A stretch of DNA of 64,000 bases from Pseudoscleropodium purum (Eukaryota > Streptophyta > Bryopsida > Hypnales > Brachytheciaceae): assembly GCA_963969395.1 (NCBI GenBank), contig OZ017805.1, positions 7,192,001 through 7,256,000 of the forward strand, read 5' to 3'. The notes beneath the pieces are model-generated. The model was given only the letters and a program-made list of their open reading frames with translations. It searched no databases and had not been told where the DNA came from. Shown here in pieces: positions 1-11,649 of the stretch (its first letter is position 1; every line of letters begins with the position of its first letter). The position numbers and the translations under genes are program-made.

Positions 1-3000
1 CCAAAACATACAAAAGAGTTGGTACCCTATGTCTATGGAAGTCTTCACATCCTTCATTTTTCAAGTAATGATTCTCATTAACCTTAAACGTTTATTTTTT
101 TTATTTTTCGTGGTTTCTAGCACCACGATTAATTTTTTTATTATTGTGTAGTATAAGATTGCGACAATAGCTAACTTAGTAGTTCAAATATATAAAGAGG
201 ATACTACGAAAGAAGATCAATCTCCAAAAGCCATTTTGGCTACCATGAGATTAGCTACAAAGGACACAACATCCAAATTGATCCAAAAATTGGGCAAGTT
301 GATAGTGGTGGCTAATCCCTAGTTGGAGAGAAAATTCCTTAAAGAGGTATGATCATGTTAACTACCTCATTTTATTACTTGTTCACTTGCAATTTTTAAT
401 TGTTCTAATTCCAATTTTTTCATGCTAGAGGTTGAGTGCCATTGGACCCAAAATATCCAAGGTTGACAAGATGTTTAGATGTTCGGACTTTCGCAACATC
501 CCATGACTTTTGAATTTTTTTTTAGTTGTCCACCTTGTTTGTTTGTCTACCAATCCTATCTGCCATGCAATCCATGAGATCTAACGGCTTAAATCTATCT
601 ACATTGGCCGTCCATGAGATTTGACAACCTAGATCCATACAACGGACGGTATGGACAGTGCCTTTAGAAGGTGGATAGAAAAAATTAAAATTCTGTCTAC
701 AACGTTTGGACGTTTGGATTTCAGACGCTAATTTGCCCCAAAAGTTCTAATTTGTCCACCCAAAAAATATCACTCCAAAAATGATGTTGGATTAGTTGCA
801 AATTATTGCAACTTCCAATGTCAATAGTGAGTAAAAAGTCAGGTGGCTTCAATGGTGGAATTTTTCAACTAAAACAAGAAAGGCAAGATGGTTTGCAACA
901 AAGCCAGTTGAAGAGAATGAATTGAAGTGCTTGGCAAAAACTTGTTGGTATGCTTGGATAAGTATTTCTAATCTATCTCTTTCTTTTTAGAAATGCATTC
1001 TTTTGTTTTGGTCTTGCATGATGTTTTCTTTGGCTTCAATAATTTATTCCTATCTAATAGTTTATTTATCTTTTTCCAACAAATTGAAGAACTAGAGTCT
1101 GAAATGTTTGATGACATTATAAAAAAGGACCAATTGCCATTGAACATGAATTCTACCAAAGAGACAAACACTATTCTAGATTATCTTAAGGGATGGAGGA
1201 TCTATGTTTGGGACAAAGTTTTCTTGGGACATTTCAAGGGGCAAGAGGACTTTAAATAGTTAAATGACTTCAAGAAGCACAAAGGCATGAACTTGGTGGT
1301 GAAACGTGTAACTCTCAAGTATGGATATTATTGCATATAGTCATTAATTATGATTTCTTGAATTAGATGATATTTGGCCATAAGACATGATATCTTTTGG
1401 TTGACATTTTTTGGTTCTACAAGTATTTCAAGTTTGAGTTGCTGGCAAAAGGAGCTATTGCAAAACTTGATTTATTACTTTTTCTATTAATGTGGTTGGA
1501 TGCTTCATCTGAGCATTGCATGTTTTCTCCATCACAATTACAATAGTAGACCAATTTGCACCTCAAGACAGGTGCTTGGTATTTCGATTGCCCACTAGAG
1601 TTCATGCTAGAGTATAAAGAGCAGCTCAAGCTTTCTATTAATTTGTAGAACAGGGAAGTGGACAACGATGAATTTGCTGGCTTTGACCAAGATGCCAAAG
1701 CATAAGCTATGAAAAAGGAGGAGGTTGATAAAATGATAACATTGAAAATTGTAAAGTAGTAGAAAAGGCTAAGGATAGATTGACAAAGAGGACCTTGGAA
1801 GTGGCAAACACTGTAGAGGCATTAGCAGTTATGAAAAACAAGGCAAAGAAGGCAAATGATCAAAGTACAAATTTGTCAACTAAAAATGAGGTCTACCAAC
1901 ACTAAGGTTCATTCTCATGTGGCACCAAACGTGATGTTGATTTTGCTTCATTTAGCAAAGAAGGCATGGTGCATGGTGCATGGTCCATCTGCTATGGAAT
2001 TCCTAAATGATTGAGACATTTCCATGGATGAATTCATCCTTAATCATTTTCTTGCAAGTATACTAGTTGATCCTCTACTCTAGGTGTACCATGACATTTT
2101 TAAGTTCATAGACAAGATGAGCAATTTTACTTGCCTTCATAAATACATTCTATTTACATTTGTAGAATTTCATTTGTTTGTTATACTTACCATCACAATT
2201 TTGTTGCAGCATAAGGGAAACAAAGAACACTTGTTCAAAAGAGTCAAGAGTGATAAACCTCTTGTACACCTCATTATTGGAGACATGTTAGAAGGTTTGC
2301 CTATCCCTAGTTTGTTGGTACTTCCAACTAGCATTTCCAAGTGGAACACAGAGGATCCGAGCTGACTATAACTGTTTTTTGAATTCCCTGATGGTTATAT
2401 ACAAGATGATGGAGCTCTTATCATTATCTACCATTTGAGGCCATTGCAAAAGGTACCATTGTGCAGTATATTATTACTTATTATTTTGAGCCGATGAAGG
2501 ATTGGTGGGAAATGAACACATTACATCTAGCCTCACTTATTGTTCCAAGAAGAACGATACATTTCTTTGCTGTTTGAATTTCGGGTGTTCTTAATTTCTT
2601 ACAGACGTTTTATTGTCATACCAAGTGTTTGCAAAGCTTAATATTCCATTTCCAATTTTAGTGCCATATCTATTTATATATATTTTTATATACCTTGAAT
2701 CTCTTATACTTCTTTGATTTGAATTTAAGCTCCTACATCTTTATTTTTGTAGACACAATAGTCAGAAAGTTGCTTAATGTTGATCTTTCTAAGTTTCAAT
2801 TCCAACTATGTCCACCAAGTTTAGCATAATAAATTTGGATGTTGTGGCTTATGATGTACTTTATAATTTCACAATTCTAGAGACTATGACCATACACAGC
2901 AACTCCAAGCCTTGGAGAGGTGCGTGGGAGAAGGACTCTAGATTACTACAAATGTTGATACATGGTGCTCATTTCCAAATGATGTTGTTATGGACTGCAG

Positions 3001-3721
3001 TGTTCCAATAGGTAATATCAAATGACTTAAATGATTCTTGTTTGTAATTTTCATTTTTCATTTTTTTCCACCTTGTTGACATTTTCTTTCTAATTTTATT
3101 TGAGTTGTACTTGGTACTAGAGGCCTCCATCCACGCTTGTAGGAACTTGAGCAAGCACATAGTTGCACTTAAGGAAGACAAAGCCTTCTTTGATGCAATT
3201 TTGGCCCCAATGATTCGCACAACTTTATATGTTTTTAAAACAACTTACTTGATGATGACGAAGATATAATAGAAGTTTAAGTTCTACGCATTGTCAAGAA
3301 ATCTCATTTTACGTGTGAATACATTTATCTTCAGCAATCATTATTTGTCAAATTATATATGTAATTCTAATGCTATTGTCATTTTTCTTTTACATTTATG
3401 TTATACATGTGATTTTGAAATATGTTTTTAATATTTCTTTGGTTATTGTAGCATGATTTCAAACAAGGCCGCAACTCAACAACCTTTTTTCACTTTACCT
3501 TCTATTTTCCCAAACCTGGAGAAATTCTACATATTGCCATTAAATGTAGCAGCTTTAGCTTCTACATTTGCATCTAAAGAAGACTTTCCTATATAAAAGA
3601 AGTCTAATTTAGATCCAAGAGTTTTGAAGTTTGTAGATGTGAAAGCTTTAGAATTAGAGACAAAGACATCGTTGACTGATAGTAGTGCCCACTCTCAATC
3701 AATGTCTACATCTTCTTTTTG
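1..3721 (+). pseudogene. Decayed multi-exon methyltransferase-like gene, 5' end outside window
   Basis: Plus-strand coding blocks can be followed through plausible GT-AG introns: about 152-346 (donor GTATGA), a block from 430 broken by a MITE, about 1081-1330, about 1420-1730, 2209-2453 (acceptor TTTTGTTGCAG), 2753-3010, 3121-3262 and 3453-3721. The block near 2890-2930 encodes SNSKPWRGAWEKD. After a frameshift it continues DVVMDCSVPIG and then, across an intron, ASIHACR...HIVAL. This resembles the KPxxL / GDxVxDxxxGxGAS / ACR...HIVAxE order of beta-class N6/N4 DNA methyltransferases (family knowledge; I could not search). The last block ends in a Ser-rich tail and TGA. In-frame stops and a frameshift show it is dead. 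The natural substrate is unknown, and it may itself be transposon cargo. Confidence 0.5.
458..763. mobile_element. hAT-type MITE with perfect 8-bp target duplication
   Basis: The element starts CAAGGTTGACAAG and ends near TTTGTCCACCCAA, an imperfect inverted match. It is flanked on both sides by AAAATATC (450-457 and 764-771). It contains GGACGG/CCGTCC-like motifs like the ends of the large elements in this window, but no coding capacity. Its subterminal right sequence resembles the right ends at 15970 and 44545. It interrupts an exon of the methyltransferase-like pseudogene. Confidence 0.75.
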
Positions 3722-4442
3722 ATTCTTCCATTTGTTACATTGCACTTATTGGATTTTATTTTATTGTTTATTATATGTTGCTTTTTCTACTTCAAGCATT
3801 AGTATTTTTATATCTCAACTTTTTTTGTTGTAGTCTTTTTTTTTGTTTTAAAAATGTATAGGTTATGTATGATATTGTAATCATAATATTGCAGTGTTGT
3901 TAAAATGTAAAGTGGTCTTGTCATTTTAGGAATCAAAATTATTAAAAAAGATTATAGGTCCATCTATATTTTACTTCTTATAATATATTTTCTATCTCAT
4001 TTAATAAGCTATTTCTCTTTAGTTGAACAAACATTCAAAGGACATCATTTCAATGGGAAAAATAAATACCATTAGTGAATACCTCAAAATGGACAAAATG
4101 CACTACAAAGGTGATTTATGAATTTAGTATCTTTTCTTTAAATCCCAACCCTAATTATATTAAAGAAATCTACAATAAATTTCAATACAAATGATTTGAA
4201 TGCTCTCTAAAGAAAGGAAAATTAATTACCATTTCTTCTTTCCATCTTGCATTGTAAGGTGAAGTCATTTTTGTAAAGTCCAACGTTAAATCATTATTTA
4301 ATAATCTATGATCATAGGATTGTTTATTTGTCCAAAAAAATGAAAAATAAAATAAAAACTACGATCATAGGTACCTTTTCAATTTTCAAATAAAAAAACG
4401 TATACTCACACGTTCACAAGCTCATACACTCCTGCTCACGAG
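3722..4442. other. AT-rich non-coding stretch
   Basis: This lies between the end of the methyltransferase-like pseudogene and the left end of composite element copy 1. I see no convincing coding region, only poly-T/A tracts. It does not resemble the gene A sequence that would be expected here if copy 1 had simply inserted into copy 2. Confidence 0.5.
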
Positions 4443-4560
4443 CAGGGTTGACACGACGTCCAGACGCGGACGTTGTATCCGTAGCATCCGCCGGGACCGC
4501 CCCGTCCACCCAGACAGCCCTATTTCCCCCGATCACCCTACCCAAACTGCCCCGCGGTCA
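4443..4560. repeat. Left terminal GC-rich block of composite element copy 1
   Basis: About 120 bp rich in GACGTCC, GCGGACG, CCGCCCCGTCC and similar motifs, in sharp contrast to the AT-rich flanks. The counterpart in copy 3 (56505-56700) is about 80 bp longer, with an extra stretch containing more GCGTCCG motifs. Probably the terminal/subterminal recognition region. Confidence 0.65.
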
Positions 4561-4965
4561 ATCCCTTAATCTTTAAACAATTAAATGTTAAATGAAGTGC
4601 AATGGTTCGCGATTTGTTATTAAAACAATGTCTCTTATAAGTTGAAAGATTATAAAGTTTGACCACGAGTCCATGATACTCTTGAAACTATGAAAAAATT
4701 ACAATTCATTTTCAAAAGGCAAACTAAAAAAATTTGTGACTTCAAATATATATATATATACTATTTAAAAAATCAAGATCAACACAAATACAAACATAAT
4801 CAATATGGGCAAAATGTATTCAATTTAATGTAGAATACCATAAATTGTGCACATTTGGCTAATTGCACATATAATTTTTTTCATTCCAACTCTATATTTC
4901 TAAACTAATTTTTAATGCCTATATAACCTATTCAAGTATTCAACTACTACTTCTGCACTACCAAT

Positions 4966-6459
4966 CTAATATAAATGGCGGAAATGTTCATCTGGCATCG
5001 GCCAACGATATGTATTAGAAAATCGTGTAATCACATGGGCCAAACTAGTATTTTCATCGTCAGTCTTCGAAGAAATGCGCTTCAAGTAAGCATAAAACAC
5101 TTTTGCAAAGTCATGAAAGGCAAATTGTGTCGCACTAGGTGTTTTTCGTAGCAAGTTGAAATACGCCTTTGACATATTGTTTCCATTCATCCGCTGAGCA
5201 ATTTTTCGAATGGCATACTCTTCCGACTTACGTGAATACATCAGAATGACTTCCACATCTGCACCTGTTTTATGCAAATATGCAATACGTGGATCCACCC
5301 ACCATCTCCTCTGCAAAGTCTGTTTCATTTCATCTACTGATGTGAATGTGTACAAAGACTTCATTGGCTGAGAAGCTAAGGTGGTCATGCCTCAATCGCA
5401 AACTCCAATGTACACACGTGACTCATCCTCTGGAAAATGCAACAAGATGTTGTCCGGAGAAAGATCATTGTGCAAATGTCCAGCAAGATGCACTGCATAC
5501 ATTATATGCATAAACGCCTATGTCAACTCCATGCGCTTCTTCCGATATCGCCCTAAACGGTGAGCTTTTACAACCTCCTCTTCGGTTGGATTTGTATACA
5601 TCAAACGGATTTGAATGTTGTCTGAATAGTCCTTATCCATATTCAACATTTGTCGAAGAGTTCCACCATTCCACCAATACGCATAACCTTCACACATCGT
5701 TCCGTGCACCGCAACAAACCGTATCACACCCGCGTGTGGAATTTGAACAGCCATTGATTCGTTTTGATGTTCTAACTTTGCAAAATTGGGTCGAGTTTGG
5801 TGGTGAATGGATTTCTTTGTCGCAAACTCCCAATAAAGAAGTATTCCTGGACATCCTTCAATACAAACCTTTCGAATCGTTGCATATCCACCTCTCATCG
5901 TTCTATCATCAACAGCAATCACGCGTGCTGTATCTGGAAGTGCTATGAGGTGGCGTTTGTTCCTTTCCGCTTCAGCAACTCCATCATTGCTTTTCCACCA
6001 ACCAATTGAACCAACTCGATTGTGCGTTTTGGCGAATGGAGCACATCACCCCCTAAATAAGTCCGCTTTCAGAATCACTTCTTCAAACTAGGCGTCATTG
6101 GGTCGATATTCCTTGCCATATTTAACCAAAATGACTTTGGATTTTCACAAAGCGTCATGAACCTTGTTCTCCAAACATTTGGTGAAGTGCATTTTATGCA
6201 TTTCGTCATCCCACTTCGCCACATTCAATGCATCCAACAACATCTGTGTCATGTCTACCTTGAATTTAGACATGCACTCCTCTTGATATCTGATGTACTT
6301 ATTGTCTAAAGACAATGTTGTTTCCGATTCATAAAATTGAACGATGCGCTCGATCATGAATTTCTTGCATTCTTTCGAAGGACTTTGGCGAGCTACCTCC
6401 AAGTTCGATGGTCTCTCTCTATGTTTTAACTTCGCAACCTTCTTCTTCCTGTTCGGCAT
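4966..6459 (-). pseudogene. Gene A: protein kinase-like cargo gene, copy 1 (stops in frame)
   Basis: Read from ATG at 6459 (MPNRKKK) to TAG at 4966. The N-terminal 110 residues are basic and have no recognised family. A kinase-like fold follows: a Gly-rich loop remnant (RGGYATIRKV), a candidate VAIK-type lysine (ATKKS), a hinge-like WWNGGTLRQML, the catalytic loop HLHNDLSPDNILL (HND in place of HRD) and DWG in place of DFG. The essential Lys, HxD Asp, Asn and metal-binding Asp are therefore all visible. The frame is broken by TGA after KVHDAL, TAG after PNDA and TAG after MELT. All three are shared with copy 3; copy 2 has TGG at the first and an alanine at the second. A GC-rich promoter block lies upstream at 6652-6905. 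Either a pseudogene or, less likely, decoded by readthrough. The substrate is unknown. Confidence 0.7.
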
Positions 6460-6548
6460 CGTAATAGTGAAACTGATATAGATCAAATTTTTTAATTTGA
6501 AATTGAATTCACGCGCAAGTGTCCAAAAAATTGGCAACAAGGGGGCCC

Positions 6549-6905
6549 CAATAAACCACTCTTGCCTTGCCTCGGAAAGGAGCCAATGGAGGATGAACCA
6601 CCAAGCTCTCCGCTCCACCTTGCATTCACAAGGGGCAAAGCAAAAGTGACAATGCGGACAGCCCGTTCGCCCCATCGGACGGCCCCAAACCGTCCGCCCG
6701 ATCGGACGGGCCGGGGGTGGCGGATGCATCGGCCGTCCACCTCTCCGAAACCGTACAGCCGCGTCCGCCCGATCGGACGGCCCCAAGCCGTTTGCCCAAT
6801 CGGACGGGCCGTAGGTGGCGGACACATCGGCCGTTCGCGTCCCCGAAACCCTCGAGCCCTGTCCGCCCGATCAGACGGCCACAAGTGGACAAATCAAGCA
6901 TCCGC
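6549..6905 (-). promoter_or_regulatory. Gene A promoter region with GGACGG repeat block, copy 1
   Basis: The stretch 6652-6905 is a dense run of CCGTCCGCCCGATCGGACGG-type units. Between it and the gene A start, the minus strand has a weak TATA-like site near 6549-6558 (TGGTTTATTG); the copy 2 counterpart at 16721 reads TGATATATTG. Long ORFs here on both strands are compositional artefacts of the repeat. Confidence 0.5.
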
Positions 6906-7509
6906 CCAATCCGATTTATTTTCTATATTTGAGAATAGAATCTAAAGACGAACCACTAATTGTCTAATTTGGGCATTTCTTCATACCAATAAGAAATCAT
7001 TTTAGTTTTTAACAATCGTTGAATGAAAAATAAAAAAATTTCAAATATTCAAATAATTCAATCTTTCATAAATTAATTAGAAATACATTGTTACCATTTA
7101 CGAGTTTCTAAATGTAATAAACACACAACAATAATTTCAAAATACACACCATGCTAGTACATATTTAACCTTGAATGCTAAATTCAAAAATAGACATAAT
7201 ATGGCTCTTATAAAATTACATTTCTTCTTCATATTTTTTATTATTTATCAAAGTCGCTTATAGCCTTATACATCAACGCTATTATAAAATAATACAATGA
7301 TGTCTTCAACAATATGCTTGCCTACATACATACTTGGTGTACACTATTACACAACACTTTTGAAAAAGTGAACAAAATTGTTGTTCAAAATTGTTCTATT
7401 CATTTAAAATTTTGTACTACTTCTACCAATCTAGTGCTCTATACTTGTCGTGAGAGTAAAAATGAGAAAATGGAGCAAATACATGCTCACTATATACTTG
7501 CATGTTTTT
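6906..7509. other. AT-rich spacer between gene A promoter and gene B 3' end
   Basis: Non-coding and nearly identical in copy 3 (59105-59700). I see no ORF, RNA gene or strong repeat; it probably holds the 3' UTR of gene B. Confidence 0.5.
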
Positions 7510-8772
7510 TTATTCGGAATCTGAATCGGACTCAAATTGTTGACCGCTACCTCTTCTTTGTACTCCAATGAACGGACCATCTCTGTAGTTTCCGTGATAT
7601 CCACTCGGTGCACCTCCTTGTCCATAGCTTGAACCTCCAAAAGTGGAAGGAGGAACCGGAGTAGTAGGCTCTGATCCTCTTTCATTTGAAGCCCCATAAT
7701 AAGAGGCCCCATGATGCCTATATGAATCACTTCTAGTTGATCCCGGATAGTATTGGGCGCTTTCGTGAAGAGAGCAACTATACTGCGGGGTTACATGGCT
7801 TCCTCCACTACCTTCGGAGCCCACTTGAGTGGGCGTAGTATAATATGAACCAGATCCACTAGACCTACCATAGTGCGTGTTGCCATAGCTACCTGTTCCA
7901 CCTTGAGAGCCCATTTCAAGGGGAGTGCCATAATAAGAACCAACTGCACTTGAACCACCATAATGCGTGGATCCATAGTTCCCTCTTCCACCTTCATATC
8001 TATTTTGAGGATCGTAACCAGAGTATGAACCACCTCTTCCTTGTTTAGATTTTTGCGTTCCATGTTCATGTTCGTAGGACCCACCATGCCTATCTTGCCG
8101 TCCACGATCTTGAAGGCTTCTGTGTGTTGCCTCTTGCATTTGTTGTTCAAATTCAATTCGTTCTCGTTCTTCTACCCGCTCGTGCCTAACTCCAAATGTG
8201 ACAGGCTCTTGCATATCATTGTCATCATTGTCATCTGTCCACGCATCTTCAGCATCTCAAAGAACAATTGAAAGTTGTTGTAGATAACCTCGATTAGACC
8301 ACTCTAGCATGCAATCGCTTGGGCCCCTCTACTGTGTATCTATAACGGCATCCGTGCGCGTATAGTTCTCCACATTGCGATCTGTAGCGGTACACCAGTC
8401 CACGTCCTTGTGGAGTACAATCTCTGCCCAAACCATTGCCATAACATTATAATTCATTATATTTGGTTTGGTGCTTTTAATGCCAAGAACTTGATGCACT
8501 TGTGTGTATCGTTGTTTGAAGTGCTCACTTTGGCACGTAGACATTTGTCCTTCCCAACGTGGCGCTTGGTGCTCTACACGTTCACGTCGCCAAAGTTTTT
8601 GAATGTGAGTCATTTTCACATACTTCTTGCACATTGAGCAATCCCACACTCTTGTTGGTTCTTCTTCCCATCCCGGTTCACCCACGCACAATGGATCGGC
8701 CCAAGCATCCCAATCGAACAATTGGGGTCTTCCCTTTCGACTACTTTTTTTGGGTGTTCTATCTTTCGGCAT
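7510..8772 (-). pseudogene. Gene B: Cys/His module plus Gly/Ser/Tyr-rich repeat protein, copy 1
   Basis: The start at 8772 (MPKDRTPKK) was chosen because it is conserved in all three copies. The first 155 residues hold a module with DCSMCKKYVKMTHIQKLW, a later STC...HF pair, and INYNVMAMVWAEIVL-like spacing that also occurs in gene C. After two in-frame stops (TAG after DTQ, TGA after SIVL) come an acidic run, a charged Glu/Arg/Gln-rich segment and a low-complexity tail. The tail has about three 30-residue repeats (GSYxGxxxxxGSxGGxGSYG, then xxHYGxSS) and ends QFESDSDSE. The TAG after DTQ is shared with copy 3, while copy 2 has TGG. The tail resembles disordered prion-like RNA-binding or nuclear proteins in composition only. 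Function unknown; possibly a DNA- or RNA-associated accessory protein of the element. Confidence 0.6.
7820..8090 (-). repeat. 90-bp in-gene repeat encoding 30-residue GSY units
   Basis: Three imperfect units start at GSYSGYDPQ, GSYYGTPLE and GSYYTTPTQ. Each unit carries a Gly pair, a GSYG/GNYG motif and HYGxSS. The same array is present in copies 2 and 3. Confidence 0.65.
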
Positions 8773-8984
8773 GATGAAGCCGAAGCAAAGAGAATGAAAC
8801 AATTAGTAAGCTTAAGAACCAAAATTTTGATTTAATTAATTAATTAAAATTTTACAAGTGTGAACTTTGTGAAAATTTGTAACAATCTCACAACAATCGT
8901 TCACTCAAAGCGGAAGGGGCGCGCAGAGCTTCCAATGCACTGGTCCGCCCACTCCAAAAGAGAACGATTGTTCGGAATGAGCCG

Positions 8985-9235
8985 TCTGCCTCCCCATATA
9001 TATATGCGGACGCCCCGAGGCGGTCGTCTAGATCATGCGGACCACATCAGTCCGCGTGTCAATCGGACGGTTGTAACCGGGCGGACGGGTATCGGGGCGG
9101 ACAAGGCGGACGCCGGATCGGACGGACAGGGTGGCCGGAGGACAGGGCAGACGGGGCGGACGCCGGATCGGGTGGACCTGATGGACGGAGGACGGGCGGA
9201 CAGATATCGCGGCGGACAGGGCGGACGGCTCATCT
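8985..9235 (-). promoter_or_regulatory. Gene B promoter: GGACGG block with TATA box, copy 1
   Basis: A GC-rich run of GGGCGGACGG/GGCGGACGCCGG units ends toward gene B at an ATATATATAT box (8996-9005), about 220 bp upstream of the gene B ATG. The copy 3 counterpart lies at 61187-61432. In copy 2 the TATA-like box is GCTATAAATG on the minus strand (19638-19647). Confidence 0.6.
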
Positions 9236-9239
9236 TAAA

Positions 9240-9702
9240 CCCTAAACCTAATGAAGCAAATTGTTCTTTTTTCAAAATCTAACGGTATAGATGTTTAACC
9301 TCTAAAGTTCTTTTCACTAAAAACACTTCAAAACTGCCATTAGTGGTGCAAATACCAAGTCTTAGAAGAAAAATACTTTTGAGCATATGTAACCGTAGGA
9401 TCTTGTAGTAAATTAGTTGGAAAAGATGTGGAAAAATTTTAGACAAATCCACCATTTGGATTGTAAGATATTAGATATTGAATGTTTTATTTAAGGGGGC
9501 TACTCAATTATGTCTATTAATGAACAATTGGTAGGCTAACAAACCTAACTTAGCATGTATTTTAATATTTGTTGCAATTGTTTTAGGAATATTATAACAT
9601 AACACTATTATAATATTCTTATAAATGATATAGTACTAAATCATTTCAAAATCAACAACATTCGAACACAATCTGTCAATTTTGTCTTCCATACTTCTTT
9701 AA

Positions 9703-9743
<41 letters not shown>

Positions 9744-11640
9744 CATAAAATATATTAGATAAATCAACATGAACAAATCAATGATTATATATTTCATAGA
9801 TCTCTTCTTCATCAATCAAATAAGAGTGCATGTCCAAATATAGACAAAGATGATTTCTCCATTTGTTCCCAAAAAATAGATAAACAAATAGAGAAAGATA
9901 TGAAGTGATTGTTACTTGGAGAATTGGAAAGAAAGAAATTGAAGTACTCAATTGCATTTTATTAAATTGGACAATTGCATGTGGATGGCATGAATTAATC
10001 TTCATAGATGCTAAACTCATATGAGTTGCATTTCAACATTTGTGATTTATGCAATTGATTGAATTGAAAGCTCTTGTAATTACATTTTCAAATTTCCAAT
10101 TCAATCATTCAAATTTGCAAGAGTGATTTATGATAGATTTATAACTTTAAATGTGAAAGCATTGAATGCCTTTATGCGTTTGTTCATCAATATATTAATT
10201 TTAAATAAATAATATATATTTTTTATAATATATGCATAAACCATTGAATTAAATAAAACAAAAAACTAAGAGCCAAGCCACATAGGCTGGTCAAATGAAG
10301 AGAACAAGAGTCCTACGAGACAGAAAGCAAAGGAAGAAAAAAGAAAATATCAAAAGGATTCAAAGGAAGGAGCAAGATGCATTCTTGCAAGACCGTAGAA
10401 TACATAATGATTTCAAAATCCAAACACAAATATATTTTCTATTTCAATGAGAGTCAAAAATGAACTACCTTGCTCTCAAAGATTGTACAATGTACACGTT
10501 ATACAAAATGAACATATAACAGAAAGAGTAGAAGACATCGTTTATCGTGATTGAAAATTGAAATGATTTTTTTTTTCTATGTAGAATATTTTATGAAATG
10601 TAACAATGTATTTAATTATCATAGTAATTGGTAGAAATCTTTGTGCAATACATAGAAACATTTCATTCATGTGGAGTTTTTTTCATTTATTTAGGATTAA
10701 AATTGAAGTATTATACTCTACAAAGTACAAACCAAAAAAAATACCATATACCTAAGTTCAAAAGTTTGCAATTGTTTCGTGAATTCATTTTGAAAACTCA
10801 AACGAAGAATTATTTTATAATCAATATCTTGTTCATTTCAATCATTTCAAAAATCGAATTTCGAATTCAATTCCTATTTATAATAGAAATTATATTTGTC
10901 AATTTTTTAGATCTTTAAACAATGAACCCTCTTTTTTAAAATTAATATTTTAAAACATCTGAAATAAGAATATTGGAATTACCCTTCAAAATAAATATAG
11001 CACATGTATAAGTGTATAATGTATTCTACTCAACCAACTCAAGTAACGAATTTTTCTATGCTTTTAAGGAAAAATATAGCCATACATGATTTGAAAGTTA
11101 AAACATTGATTCTTTTTCTTTGTTTTCAAATCTAATCAAAATTTCATTAAAAAATATGAAAGACTCGATGTTCATTTGAAGATCGTGATGCATTTTTAAT
11201 GAGAAATCACAACCTTTCATTAAATATCATGAGGTTGAAATCCATTAAACTATTATTCTAATTATGTATTGGGGCCTTTTTAAAAAATTTCATTTGCTTA
11301 CAATGAAAATGGAATTGATTATTTCTGCAAAACATTTGATTTCCTAATGAACTTTGAAAAAATCCCCACCACCTTCAGATCTTCTCAAAACCTATTTAGA
11401 GGGATAATATAAGTAAATCATCCAAACATATTCAACTTAACCACATTCCCCTCATTCGTAAAACAATTTAGGGGAGAAAAGAAAAGGTTTAGGGTAATTA
11501 GGGTATAGGGTTTAGAGTTTACATTTAAAAAAAAAAAAAATGATAAATCAATTACATTTATCCTCATTTAGCAGTGATTCTTAGGCTGTTTTATTTTCGA
11601 AATGCTACCGCTCTTTTTGAATAATAATGGCCTCATAGGA
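9240..11640. other. Conserved AT-rich spacer between divergent genes B and C
   Basis: No credible coding region. It contains a (TA)n tract at 9704-9738 and a telomere-like run at 11486-11520 (TTTAGGG variants). The spacer is nearly identical in copy 3 (61440-63820) and recognisable in copy 2 (about 19970-21800), where a roughly 5.3-kb insertion interrupts it. Conservation without coding could simply reflect recent duplication. Confidence 0.5.
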
Positions 11641-11649
11641 TGCACCAAT

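Noticed and set aside
5520..5948. 142-codon plus-strand ORF opposite gene A (and 57678-58106)
   Set aside because: It mirrors gene A on the other strand; the kinase motifs are on the minus strand.
6492..6945. Overlapping Arg/Pro/Gly-rich ORFs on both strands in the GC-rich block (also at 8860-9282, 11602-12079, 58499-59158, 61198-61440)
   Set aside because: They are open only because the CGGACGG repeats lack stop codons in several frames; composition is repetitive, frames disagree between copies, and TATA-like promoters lie here.
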